Assembly: GCA_900551915.1 (NCBI GenBank)
Contig: URXT01000015.1
Location: forward strand, 1-37,547
DNA: 37,547 nucleotides
From: an uncultured bacterium
GTDB taxonomy: Bacteria; Cyanobacteriota; Vampirovibrionia; Gastranaerophilales; Gastranaerophilaceae
Reading direction: 5' to 3'
Part shown: positions 14,704 to 22,259 of the stretch, in pieces
Position numbering within the stretch: the stretch's first letter is position 1
Layout of the letters: each line of letters begins with the position of its first letter
Program-made: the position numbers and the translations under genes
Notes under the pieces: generated by a model
Seen by the model: only the letters and a program-made list of their open reading frames with translations
What the model was told of the DNA's origin: nothing
The model's database searches: none

Positions 14704-15957
14704 ATGATTACAAACACAAATCATCATTCACCGCAGCAATTTCAGGGAATTACGAGTTTTATTGAAAGCAGGGTTTTGATTAATAAAGCACTGCTTGATG
14801 CGTCTGCTGATGTCCCGGTTGTAATTATGGCAAACAACAAAAACGAAAGAAGAGAAAGATTTAACAGAGTTGCAATCGGCTGGAGTTTAGGGTTTTTGTC
14901 GCCGTTTATAACGCTTCCGCTGACAAACCGGCTTGCACTGAAATATGTTGCTAAAACTTACAAAAACTTTTTCAATAAAGAAAACAAAATCATCGAGATT
15001 TCAAACGCGATGTTAAAAACAGAAAAATCCGCCAAAAACGCAATTCAGCAAATGGCATCGAAAAACAATTTTAATGCGGAAGAACTTGCCTCAAAATGCG
15101 GCGGATATGAAAATTTGCGAAAAAAACTGATTAATGCAAAAAACGCGGTTCTTTCTTTTGATTTTGCGTTTACAGCAGGAAGCCTGGGCAGTATAGGTTA
15201 TTATAACAATTATTTAACAAAGAAAAAGACCGGACGAAAAGGGTTTTCGGCAGAATTCAACATGGCAGATAAAAGCGTTACCGATGAAAGAGCACGCAGA
15301 TATGAAAAAACAGCTTCATTAAGAGCGGCAAGCTTTGCAGCACTGGTTGGCGGACTTGCAGCGCTCCCGATTTTCATAAAAAAAGGCTTAACAAATAACG
15401 CCCAGAAAGGTTTCAGCGGGCTTTTAAACAAATACGCACACAAATTCAATTATGACGACGGCATTTGCATGAAAAGACTGCCGATGTTTTTGGCTTTGAT
15501 GTGTGCTTACTATGGGGTTTCGAGCGCTTCAAGAAACCAGACAGAACTCAAAGACAATCTTGTACGTTCAACGGCAAGCTGCGCAGTGTTTTTCGGCGGC
15601 GACCTTATAATCGGCAGTACGCTGGCAAGACTTTCCGACAAATATCTAAAAACAGAAATACTCGACAAAAATGCACCGAAAACCCTCCTTAATAAACTTG
15701 TCCCGCCGACAAGACATTTGAAAGACCTGAGCGGAAGTTCAAGAAAAATCGGAACAGGACTTTTTTGGATAAATATGGCGTTATTGTCACTTTCACTGGG
15801 ATTTGGGGTGCCGGCACTTTTGAATAAAATGATTAAACGGGATGTTGAAAAAGATGTAAACCAAAATGCACCCGCACAAAACTTTCAAACCGTAAATGCC
15901 GGATTAAATTCTGAAACCTTCAAACAATTTATGAAAACTTCTCTTTCACAAGCTTAA
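14704..15957 (+). CDS. Multi-pass membrane protein of unknown function
   Basis: A 417-aa protein, not recognised. The N-terminal ~20 residues are polar (NHHSPQQFQGITSF). Hydrophobic stretches suitable for membrane spans lie near residues 58-75 (WSLGFLSPFITLPL), 155-172, 208-226 (AASFAALVGGLAALPIFI), 257-275, 288-306 and 352-375. A short tail ends FKQFMKTSLSQA. Only a weak AGGGA lies upstream, and TAATAT ends 5 nt before the ATG, so the mRNA may have a very short leader. Proteins of this style, with an 'FxGI' start, look typical of this lineage. Its 3' end overlaps cca by 29 nt on the opposite strand. Confidence 0.7.
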   Translation: MITNTNHHSPQQFQGITSFIESRVLINKALLDASADVPVVIMANNKNERRERFNRVAIGWSLGFLSPFITLPLTNRLALKYVAKTYKNFFNKENKIIEISNAMLKTEKSAKNAIQQMASKNNFNAEELASKCGGYENLRKKLINAKNAVLSFDFAFTAGSLGSIGYYNNYLTKKKTGRKGFSAEFNMADKSVTDERARRYEKTASLRAASFAALVGGLAALPIFIKKGLTNNAQKGFSGLLNKYAHKFNYDDGICMKRLPMFLALMCAYYGVSSASRNQTELKDNLVRSTASCAVFFGGDLIIGSTLARLSDKYLKTEILDKNAPKTLLNKLVPPTRHLKDLSGSSRKIGTGLFWINMALLSLSLGFGVPALLNKMIKRDVEKDVNQNAPAQNFQTVNAGLNSETFKQFMKTSLSQA

Positions 15958-17029
15958 TCTCATCATCCAGCGTCATTGAAGGATTTTCGAGCTTTTTTCG
16001 CAGAAGAAAGTCGAAGATTTTTTTGTATTTTGGCGAGGGTTCGAGTCCCGCCATCTCCAGAGTTTTGCCGGTTGTTTTGATTTTAATTCCGCGCAAATCA
16101 TCCATGTAATGACGCGCGATTTTTTCATTTTTTAAAGCTGCATAAAGAATTATGCTCTCAATTTCAACGTTTTCAAAAGCTTTGTAAATTTCAAAATCCC
16201 CGCGCAAATCTGAATTTTCCAGTGCCGAAAAATCGTCAAGAATTTTCTGTTCTTTACGGGTTAATTCAAGCCGCGACAAATCCAGCAGAACACCCGCATA
16301 AATCAGCCAAATATTTTCAGAGTCCGGCGCGTATTGTTCCACCAATGGCTTGAGAGGCACAGCAGGAAGTGAAACCTGATTTGGCGTAACAAGTTTGTAA
16401 ATCCCGCTTTCAATAAATTCTTTAAAAAGCGCGTCGCTGTTCAAACCGAGTGTTTTAATTAATTCTTTTTTCACGCGCTTGAAGCACATATCATAATTTA
16501 TATTTTGCAAATATTCATCACGAAGCGCGCGCGTTTTTTCAGAAAGTTTAAATCCGAAACGGTGTAAAAACTTAAGCGCGCGCAGAATTCTAGTTGGGTC
16601 ATCAACAAAACTTTTTTCATGCAAAACGCGGAGCGTTTTATTTTTCAAATCTTCAAGCCCGCCTGTAAAATCAAAAATTTCGCCGGTTGAGAGGGATTTG
16701 TAAAGCGCGTTCACAGTAAAATCACGCCGCAAAGCATCTTCTTTTAAAGAAACTCCGATTTTATCAACAACAGGCAGGTGGCCTTTGCGCGGATATTTCT
16801 CCGTGCGGGTTGAGGCAATGTCAACCTCGCGCCCGTCAAGTTTCACGCGTATTGTGCCGAAATCAGGGTTTACGCGAACTAAATCGCCAAAGCTTGAACA
16901 ATCATCAATTGCGTTTCCCTCATAAACAATATCAACGTCAAGCGACTTTATTCCGAGAAGTTCATCGCGCACAACGCCGCCCACGTAAAATAGTTTATTT
17001 GAAGTATCCTTTAAAATGATGATGTCCAT
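15929..17029 (-). CDS. cca: CCA tRNA nucleotidyltransferase
   Basis: This enzyme adds or repairs the 3' CCA of tRNAs. Class II pol-beta head motifs are clear: YVGGVVRDELLG (17-27), LDVDIVYEG with the metal-binding D-x-D, the RRDFTVNAL nucleotide-binding motif, then the neck FVDDPTRILRALKFLHRFGF. The C-terminal body is helical, and no HD domain motif is visible. Length (366 aa) is slightly short for the family. The promoter TTTACT (17065-17060), 17 bp, TAAAAT (17042-17037) ends only 7 nt before the ATG, so the mRNA is probably leaderless. A stretch of the antisense strand (16037-16059) happens to mimic the tmRNA 3' end. Confidence 0.92.
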   Translation of the reverse strand: MDIIILKDTSNKLFYVGGVVRDELLGIKSLDVDIVYEGNAIDDCSSFGDLVRVNPDFGTIRVKLDGREVDIASTRTEKYPRKGHLPVVDKIGVSLKEDALRRDFTVNALYKSLSTGEIFDFTGGLEDLKNKTLRVLHEKSFVDDPTRILRALKFLHRFGFKLSEKTRALRDEYLQNINYDMCFKRVKKELIKTLGLNSDALFKEFIESGIYKLVTPNQVSLPAVPLKPLVEQYAPDSENIWLIYAGVLLDLSRLELTRKEQKILDDFSALENSDLRGDFEIYKAFENVEIESIILYAALKNEKIARHYMDDLRGIKIKTTGKTLEMAGLEPSPKYKKIFDFLLRKKLENPSMTLDDEIKLVKEKFS

Positions 17030-17036
17030 TTGCCTT

Positions 17037-17065
17037 ATTTTAGCTTAAAATGGAGAAATAGTAAA
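17037..17065 (-). promoter_or_regulatory. Promoter of cca, placed for a leaderless mRNA
   Basis: TTTACT, 17-bp spacer, TAAAAT on the minus strand, then 7 nt (AAGGCAA) and the ATG at 17029. Transcription would begin at or within a base or two of the start codon. Confidence 0.5.
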
Positions 17066-17068
17066 TAT

Positions 17069-17113
17069 GCCTCCCTTGCCAAAGGGAGGGGGACCGCGTC
17101 AGCGGTGGAGGGA
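17069..17113. repeat. REP-like palindromic element that supplies an RBS
   Basis: Two dyads: GCCTCCCTTGCC/AAAGGGAGGGGG and CCGC-GTCA-GCGG, followed by TGGAGGGA. From memory, elements of this form (CTCCCTT..AAGGGAGG..ACCGCGTCAGCGGTGGAGGG) are dispersed in several gut bacterial genomes. Here its last bases, GGAGGG, lie 7 nt before the ATG of the helicase gene and act as its Shine-Dalgarno. Confidence 0.65.
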
Positions 17114-17118
17114 TTTTC

Positions 17119-20100
17119 ATGTTACAAGAAGCGACAAAAGCATTAAATTCAGCATTTAACAACAGTTTCATAAAAAAATTAAGCCAGTATCTTCACGACT
17201 GCGTGCGCGAAGAGGTTAAAAGCTCGACCTTCAGAAACCTGAAAGGCGACAAAGATAACAAATGGATTTTCCTGCAAGGAGAAGAAGAACTTTTTACGCA
17301 TGGCAGAGAATACATTTCTCTTGACGGAAAAGACAGTAAACTTACTGAATTAATGCTTCAAAGCGAACTCGGCTCAAAAGACAAATATTTGATTTACGGA
17401 TATCTGTTTTTGGTCGGGAAAAGCAATAAATCTAAGCGCCAGAACGAATTTTTGACCCCGCTTCTTTATATGCCGTGCAAATTAGAAAGAAACGGCGTAA
17501 ATATCAACTGTCTTCCGCTGGATGAGGTTTTGTCACTGAACACGGGCGCGCTGGCGGCTTTGATGAGAAAATCCGACGATGACGATGAAACAGATATTAT
17601 GCTTGAAGGGCTTCTGGATGTTGTGCCGGATTTGCCGATTACGGAAGAAAAGCTGAACATCTTTTTGACAACTTTAAAATCACTCGTTCCCGAGGTTGAA
17701 ATTTCTTACAACAAATCCGATTACGAAACAGAAGACAATATTTCAAAAAACATTGAAAAAGAATTCTACAAAGAAAAAATCGACGGTGAAAATGTTGAAG
17801 ATATTATTGAAGAGGAAGAAAATGCCCAAAAACAGCGTGTTAAGCTGGAAAAGATTTCCGTAACTTATCAAAGCGCGATTATTTTGACAAAACGTCCGTC
17901 AATGACAGCCGGCGTGCTTCACGAACTGACAAGAATTGCCGAGCAGCCGAGCGGAATTTACCGCGAAACCGCTTTGAGCATAATTAACGAAGAATTCGCA
18001 CAAAGCAAGGAAAAATCAGTTCCGATAAAAGATATTAACAGCGTGAAGGAATTTTATCCGATAACTCCGCTTTCATTGTCTGATACTCAGCAGCAGGTTA
18101 TTAAAAACATTGATAACAGTAAATTCATTGCGGTTCAAGGGCCTCCGGGGACCGGGAAGTCACAGACAATCGTCAATCTTGTTGCGCATCTTGTTGCAAA
18201 CGGAAAAACCGTTCTGGTCGCATCGCGCATGGACAAGGCAGTTGATGTTGTTGCAGAAAGTTTGAACGAACTCGGCGCATCACACATGGCGCTTCGTGCA
18301 GGACGTTTGAATTACCAGCGCTCATTGAGCAGCGAGTTGAACGCGCTTATTGCAGAACATTCCGGATTGGATGAAGATGTGGAAGATGCACTTTTTGCAG
18401 ACACGGATGATATGAAAAACCATCTCAACATACTTTGGGATACCGAAAACAAAAGCGAAAAGATTATCAAACTCGAAAAATCATGGCATGACAAATCAAT
18501 TGAAGTTCAAGAAGAAAGCGCACTTCATCCGGCGCCGGTTTTCATCAGAAAAAATCTTAAAAAGAACGAAGTTGACTCAATCAGAAATATTCTCAAAACT
18601 TTAAAGGAAAACAACGCAAAATCAGGAATTTTCAGCAAGTTCACGAACTTCACAACACTTTCAAACCTCAAAAAAATTCTTGATTTGAAAGAATTCAACG
18701 CGGATATGCAGAACCTTGCAAAACTTGCCGAAGAACTTCAATTTGCCGCAAAAATTTGTGATATGAACACGGTTGAAGAACAAATTCAAAATCTCGGCAA
18801 TCTTCACGTAATGTCCGAGCAAATCAGGCAGATGAAAAAGAAACAGCCGCGTCTTGCAGTGAACATTCTCAAAAACAAACGCCGCGAGGCTTTGAAAGCG
18901 CTTTTGCGCGACGAAAACAAGCGCCGCAGACTTAAAGTTCACGCTAAATCTCTCGTTTCAAACAGAAAACGCCAGCAGACAAATATTCTTGAAGAAGAAG
19001 ATTTTAAACCGCTTCTGGAGGCTTTTCCCTGCTGGTGCGTGACGACTTACGCGGTTTCAGACTCGCTTCCTTTGAAACCCGGAATGTTTGACGTTGCAAT
19101 TATTGATGAAGCCTCCCAGTGCGATATCGCAAGCTGTTTCCCGATACTTTTCCGCGCGAAAAAAGCTGTAATCGTCGGTGATGACAAACAATTACCGCAC
19201 CTTTCTTTCCTTGAAAAAGCAAAAGAACAATCCTTCTTGAGTCAGTACGGAATTCCGGATAAATACCAGTTAATCTGGCGTTTCAGGACAAATTCAATGT
19301 TTGATTTGGCGGATTATTATTCGATAAATTCCGTCATGCTTGACGAACATTTCAGAAGCCTTCCGCCGATAATTAATTATTCAAACCACGAGTTTTACAA
19401 CGACAGAATACGTGTTATGAAAAAAGACCGCAAAGATGATATCGTTCTTGAGTTAGAGGAAGTTAAAGACGGCAAAGTTGACTCCGACGCGACCCGAAAT
19501 CTTCCGGAAATTGAAGCGGTTGTCAAACGCGTTCATGAAATAGTTATCGAAGATGAGCGCAAAAACCCTGAAAATCCTGTTTCCATCGGGATAATTTCAC
19601 CGTTCCGCGCGCAGGTTGAGCAGTTGAAAGTTTCTTTATCAAAAGTGCTTTCAGACCACATGATTAAGAAGCATCAAATAGAAATCGGTACCGCACACAC
19701 ATTCCAGGGTGACGAACGCGACATAATCCTTATTTCATGGGCGATTGCAAACAACAGTTTCCCGCAAAGTCTTATTTTCCTGCAAAAGCCGAACCTTTTT
19801 AACGTTGCTGTTACGCGCGCAAGATACAAGACGATTAATTTCATCTCAAAAGACCCGACAGAACTTCCCGAAGGGCATTTCAGAAATTACATCAACTTCA
19901 TCAAACATTATCAAAACACGCGTCAGGCAATGCTTTCAGGTGAAATTGAAGAAAATATTTACAAAAACGAACTTGAGCGCGAAATCGCCGCACAAATCCG
20001 CGAACTCGGCCACAAAGTTGTAGCAGGTACTGAAATTGCAGGTTTGAGCGCGGATTTGCTTGTTGATGACAAGATTATCGTTGAAGTTGACGGTGTGGAA

Positions 20101-20244
20101 GATAAAATTCACTCCTCAATGCCGGCAATGAAAAAACAGGCAATTCTTGAACGCTGCGGATTTAAGGTTAACCGGATAACCTTCCGCGAATGGCAATATT
20201 CGCAAAAAGCCGCACTCGACAGGGTTTTGAGAGACTTGCAGTAA
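17119..20244 (+). CDS. UPF1/Dna2-like SF1 helicase with C-terminal endonuclease-like domain
   Basis: A 1041-aa protein. The SF1B helicase motifs are all visible: motif I GPPGTGKS (341-348), Ia VLVASRMDKAVD, II DEAS (663-666), III VGDDKQLPHL, IV LDEHFRSLPPI, V GTAHTFQGDERD, VI VAVTRARY. A long Lys-rich insertion lies between Ia and II (~420-620). The N-terminal ~330 residues resemble the oligo-binding regions of AAA_11/AAA_12 proteins. The last ~90 residues look like a Vsr/DUF559 PD-(D/E)xK nuclease (AGLSADLLVDDKIIVEVDG, then ILERCGFKVNRITFREW). A role in DNA repair or foreign-DNA processing is likely. The ribosome site lies inside a REP-like element. Confidence 0.87.
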   Translation: MLQEATKALNSAFNNSFIKKLSQYLHDCVREEVKSSTFRNLKGDKDNKWIFLQGEEELFTHGREYISLDGKDSKLTELMLQSELGSKDKYLIYGYLFLVGKSNKSKRQNEFLTPLLYMPCKLERNGVNINCLPLDEVLSLNTGALAALMRKSDDDDETDIMLEGLLDVVPDLPITEEKLNIFLTTLKSLVPEVEISYNKSDYETEDNISKNIEKEFYKEKIDGENVEDIIEEEENAQKQRVKLEKISVTYQSAIILTKRPSMTAGVLHELTRIAEQPSGIYRETALSIINEEFAQSKEKSVPIKDINSVKEFYPITPLSLSDTQQQVIKNIDNSKFIAVQGPPGTGKSQTIVNLVAHLVANGKTVLVASRMDKAVDVVAESLNELGASHMALRAGRLNYQRSLSSELNALIAEHSGLDEDVEDALFADTDDMKNHLNILWDTENKSEKIIKLEKSWHDKSIEVQEESALHPAPVFIRKNLKKNEVDSIRNILKTLKENNAKSGIFSKFTNFTTLSNLKKILDLKEFNADMQNLAKLAEELQFAAKICDMNTVEEQIQNLGNLHVMSEQIRQMKKKQPRLAVNILKNKRREALKALLRDENKRRRLKVHAKSLVSNRKRQQTNILEEEDFKPLLEAFPCWCVTTYAVSDSLPLKPGMFDVAIIDEASQCDIASCFPILFRAKKAVIVGDDKQLPHLSFLEKAKEQSFLSQYGIPDKYQLIWRFRTNSMFDLADYYSINSVMLDEHFRSLPPIINYSNHEFYNDRIRVMKKDRKDDIVLELEEVKDGKVDSDATRNLPEIEAVVKRVHEIVIEDERKNPENPVSIGIISPFRAQVEQLKVSLSKVLSDHMIKKHQIEIGTAHTFQGDERDIILISWAIANNSFPQSLIFLQKPNLFNVAVTRARYKTINFISKDPTELPEGHFRNYINFIKHYQNTRQAMLSGEIEENIYKNELEREIAAQIRELGHKVVAGTEIAGLSADLLVDDKIIVEVDGVEDKIHSSMPAMKKQAILERCGFKVNRITFREWQYSQKAALDRVLRDLQ

Positions 20245-20331
20245 TTAAGAATTTAATATAGGGAAACGCCCGAACCTCCCAAAGCCACACACCCTTGTAA
20301 TGTGAACAATGGGGCAGAAAGGAGGCTCAAC

Positions 20332-20403
20332 ATGAGGGAAGTAATTAAAAAAGTCCTACGGCTAATAGGACTTTTGTTAACATTAATTGCTGAACTAATG
20401 TAA
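20332..20403 (+). CDS. 23-aa hydrophobic membrane-type peptide
   Basis: AAAGGAGG at 20318-20325, spaced 6 nt, precedes an ATG and 23 codons. The peptide begins MREVIKKVLR (basic) and continues LIGLLLTLIAELM, a leucine-rich helix long enough to reach across most of a membrane. This is the look of type I toxins or membrane microproteins. An alternative is a leucine leader peptide (7 Leu codons plus a hairpin), but no leucine gene follows. A 10-bp stem lies inside the coding sequence. No homologue was recognised. Confidence 0.5.
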   Translation: MREVIKKVLRLIGLLLTLIAELM

Positions 20404-20460
20404 GGGATGTGACAGCAGGTTAAGTTCCGCAAGAGCTTAATCAGCTCCCTATATTTTTAT
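20403..20460 (+). terminator. Terminator-like structure after the 23-aa ORF
   Basis: Outer stem AGGGA/TCCCT with inner stem GGTTAAG/CTTAATC (one G-U) around TTCCGCAAGAG, followed by ATATTTTTAT. It starts in the stop codon of the mini-ORF. Confidence 0.5.
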
Positions 20461-20571
20461 TATAACTTATTTTCCAAAAATTTCAAGTGGTGAAAATTCA
20501 GCAACAGCTGAAATCTATATAGCCGCCAACTATAAAGTTAAAAAAAGCCATAACTCCAAACAACTTGCTTT

Positions 20572-20757
20572 TTATTTAATATTTTTTGCATCAAGGAGAT
20601 TTACAATCCGCATTAAAAGCGATAATTTCTCAACAGAAAAATTATCTATTTTTCTGTATAATTCTTCAATAATAATGCTTCTGTCTTTAAATTCTGTATA
20701 ATCAAAAAGTTCACTAATATCTGTATCTACAGCTTTTACAATCTCAAAAAATATTAT
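20572..20757 (-). pseudogene. 3' fragment of an XRE-type regulator gene
   Basis: The minus strand reads EIVKAVDTDISELFDYTEF, then ...IIIEELYRKIDNFSVEKLSLLMRIVN and a natural stop at 20572-20574. This matches the end of an XRE regulator: the last HTH helix plus the short helical tail also seen in the gene at 1250. Everything upstream of 'EIVKAV' is missing. The broken end meets the broken end of a glycosyltransferase fragment. Confidence 0.6.
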
Positions 20758-21282
20758 GCTGACATTGCAGTTGCAGGAATTATAAGATTAAACAAATTCA
20801 AGCAAAAAACATACCTGCATTTAAATCAGGAAATTACCACAAAAGATATTAACACAAAAGTGAAATTATGCGATGTTCCTGAAAAAAGTTATATTTGGAA
20901 TAAAATCTACAAAACCGAAAAAATACGACAACACAATTTAAAGTTTACTGAGGGAACATTTTATGAAGATGTAATCTTTACACCTAAGGCTTTATACAAT
21001 CTTAACCAAATGGTCACTGTTCCTGATACCTTCTATTATTACTGGCGGCATGCCGGTTCAATTGTCACTTTACGCTCACAAAAAGCTAATGAAGATCATA
21101 AATTTGCACGCCGCGAAGCTATTTTATTCTTCAAAAAGTATAATATAGATGTTTCAAATCTTTTGCCAGAAATTAAAAAATATAAAATATTCGGATTTTC
21201 TATATTTAAAATCAAGAAAAAAGGAAAAATTACAAAATATATCCTGTTCAATATTATAAAATTTACAGTAAAAGCTTCTTAA
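20752..21282 (+). pseudogene. 3' fragment of a family-2 glycosyltransferase gene
   Basis: In frame from about 20752 the sequence reads YYADIAVAGIIRLNKFKQK, then KLCDVPEKSYIWNKIYKTEKI, FTEGTFYEDVIFTPKALYNL and FYYYWRHAGSIV. This is the C-terminal half of a GT2 (capsule/LPS-type) glycosyltransferase. The N-terminal GT-A part with the sugar-nucleotide DxD is absent. A GTG at 20860 could start a 140-aa product, but it has no ribosome site and no catalytic half. The gene is almost certainly dead. It abuts a truncated regulator gene in the opposite direction. Confidence 0.7.
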
Positions 21283-21326
21283 ACAGATTTTTAGTGTATA
21301 TTAGCAGATTTATTCAAAATTATTAC

Positions 21327-21355
21327 TTTACATTTTTAGCCAAAAATGACATAAT
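21327..21355 (+). promoter_or_regulatory. Promoter of the CDF transporter, leaderless arrangement
   Basis: TTTACA (21327-21332), 17-bp spacer, CATAAT (21350-21355), then 7 nt to the ATG at 21363. No Shine-Dalgarno is present. Confidence 0.55.
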
Positions 21356-21362
21356 GTTTTTT

Positions 21363-22256
21363 ATGATTAGTTCAACAGAAAAGAAACTTGCAGCAGGATT
21401 CTCAATCGCGTCCAATGCTGTCATAATTGTTCTGAAGTTCATTGCAGGAAACATTTCAGGAAGCATAAGTATAATTTCTGAAGCTATTCATTCTCTTAGC
21501 GATTTTCTTGCGTCCGTGTTGACATTTTTTGCCGTCATGAAGTCTTCAGAACCCGCAGACAAAGACCATCCTTTCGGACATGGAAGATATGAAGATATGT
21601 CAGGATTTATTGAAGGCGGATTGATTATTTTTGCAGGCATCTTCATAATTTATGAGGCTGCCCGCAAACTAATTTCAGGACATTTTCTCGAAACCGAAAG
21701 TTATCTGGGAATTGCAGTAATGGGATTTGCTGTTCTGGCGAATTTTCTTGTAAGCAGTTACCTTTTTCACGTTGCGAAGAAAACAAATTCCGTTTCTCTT
21801 TACGCCGACGGAAAACATCTTCAAACAGATATCTGGTCATCGCTTGGGGTCTTAATAGGTCTTGTGATGATAAAAATTACCGGACTTGTAATTCTTGACC
21901 CTTTAATTGCGCTGGTTGTGGCGTTATTTGTCCTGAAAGCCGGATTTGAAATTTCGAAAACAACTTTAAACAACCTTCTTGACGGTTCTCTGCCTGCCGG
22001 AGAACTTAATAAAATACGCAGGATTATAAACAGTATCAACGGAATTTCAGGCTGTAAAAATTTACGTGCAAGAAACGTCGGAGCCGAAAAACAAATTGAA
22101 ATAACTTTATTTTTTGAAAAAAATATGACAATTGAATACTGCCACAATATTTGTGACGAAGTTGAGGACAAAATAAAAGAACAGCTCGGCAATTGCAGTA
22201 TTTCAATTCATGCTGAGCCTGAGTGCGAAAAGTGTGCTGCAAAAAAATTAAAATGA
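21363..22256 (+). CDS. Cation diffusion facilitator (zinc/iron-type metal exporter)
   Basis: A 297-aa CDF transporter (FieF/ZitB type) that exchanges Zn2+ or a similar divalent metal for protons at the inner membrane. Six TM segments fill residues 10-200. Metal-site residues are H43-xxx-D47 in TM2 (AIHSLSDF) and H152-xxx-D156 in TM5 (KHLQTDIWSS). HxxxD in TM2 is usually linked to zinc preference. The signature DKDHPFGHGRYE follows TM2. The cytoplasmic C-terminal dimerisation domain (~205-290) ends in a Cys-containing tail, ECEKCAAKKLK. The frame stays open to 21294, but the promoter overlaps that region, so the ATG at 21363 (or 21354) is the start. Confidence 0.9.
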   Translation: MISSTEKKLAAGFSIASNAVIIVLKFIAGNISGSISIISEAIHSLSDFLASVLTFFAVMKSSEPADKDHPFGHGRYEDMSGFIEGGLIIFAGIFIIYEAARKLISGHFLETESYLGIAVMGFAVLANFLVSSYLFHVAKKTNSVSLYADGKHLQTDIWSSLGVLIGLVMIKITGLVILDPLIALVVALFVLKAGFEISKTTLNNLLDGSLPAGELNKIRRIINSINGISGCKNLRARNVGAEKQIEITLFFEKNMTIEYCHNICDEVEDKIKEQLGNCSISIHAEPECEKCAAKKLK

Positions 22257-22259
22257 ATT

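Larger units (their letters stand above)
20260..20460 (+). ncRNA. Structured transcript around a 23-codon ORF
   Basis: Dense pairing surrounds the mini-ORF: GGG-AAACG-CCC near 20262, CACA...TGTG (20287-20303), AAAAGTCCTA/TAGGACTTTT (20349-20375) inside the ORF, and AGGGA (20403-20407)/TCCCT (20446-20450) enclosing GGTTAAG/CTTAATC, then ATATTTTTAT. The last part looks like a terminator. The layout resembles a type I toxin mRNA or leader peptide. No RNA family was recognised. Confidence 0.4.

Noticed and set aside
16037..16059. A tRNA or tmRNA fragment gene inside cca
   Set aside because: Only the T-arm/acceptor-like 23 nt match. No D-arm, anticodon arm or 5' acceptor partner flanks it, and the stretch codes for cca residues.
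20332..20403. Leucine attenuator peptide
   Set aside because: Leucine-rich with a hairpin, but no amino-acid biosynthesis or leucyl-tRNA synthetase gene follows. Downstream are gene remnants.
20281..20450. A known riboswitch, T-box or SRP RNA at this structured locus
   Set aside because: I could not match any consensus (no T-box TGGNACCGCG-type motif, no SRP tetraloop region). The translated mini-ORF explains part of it.
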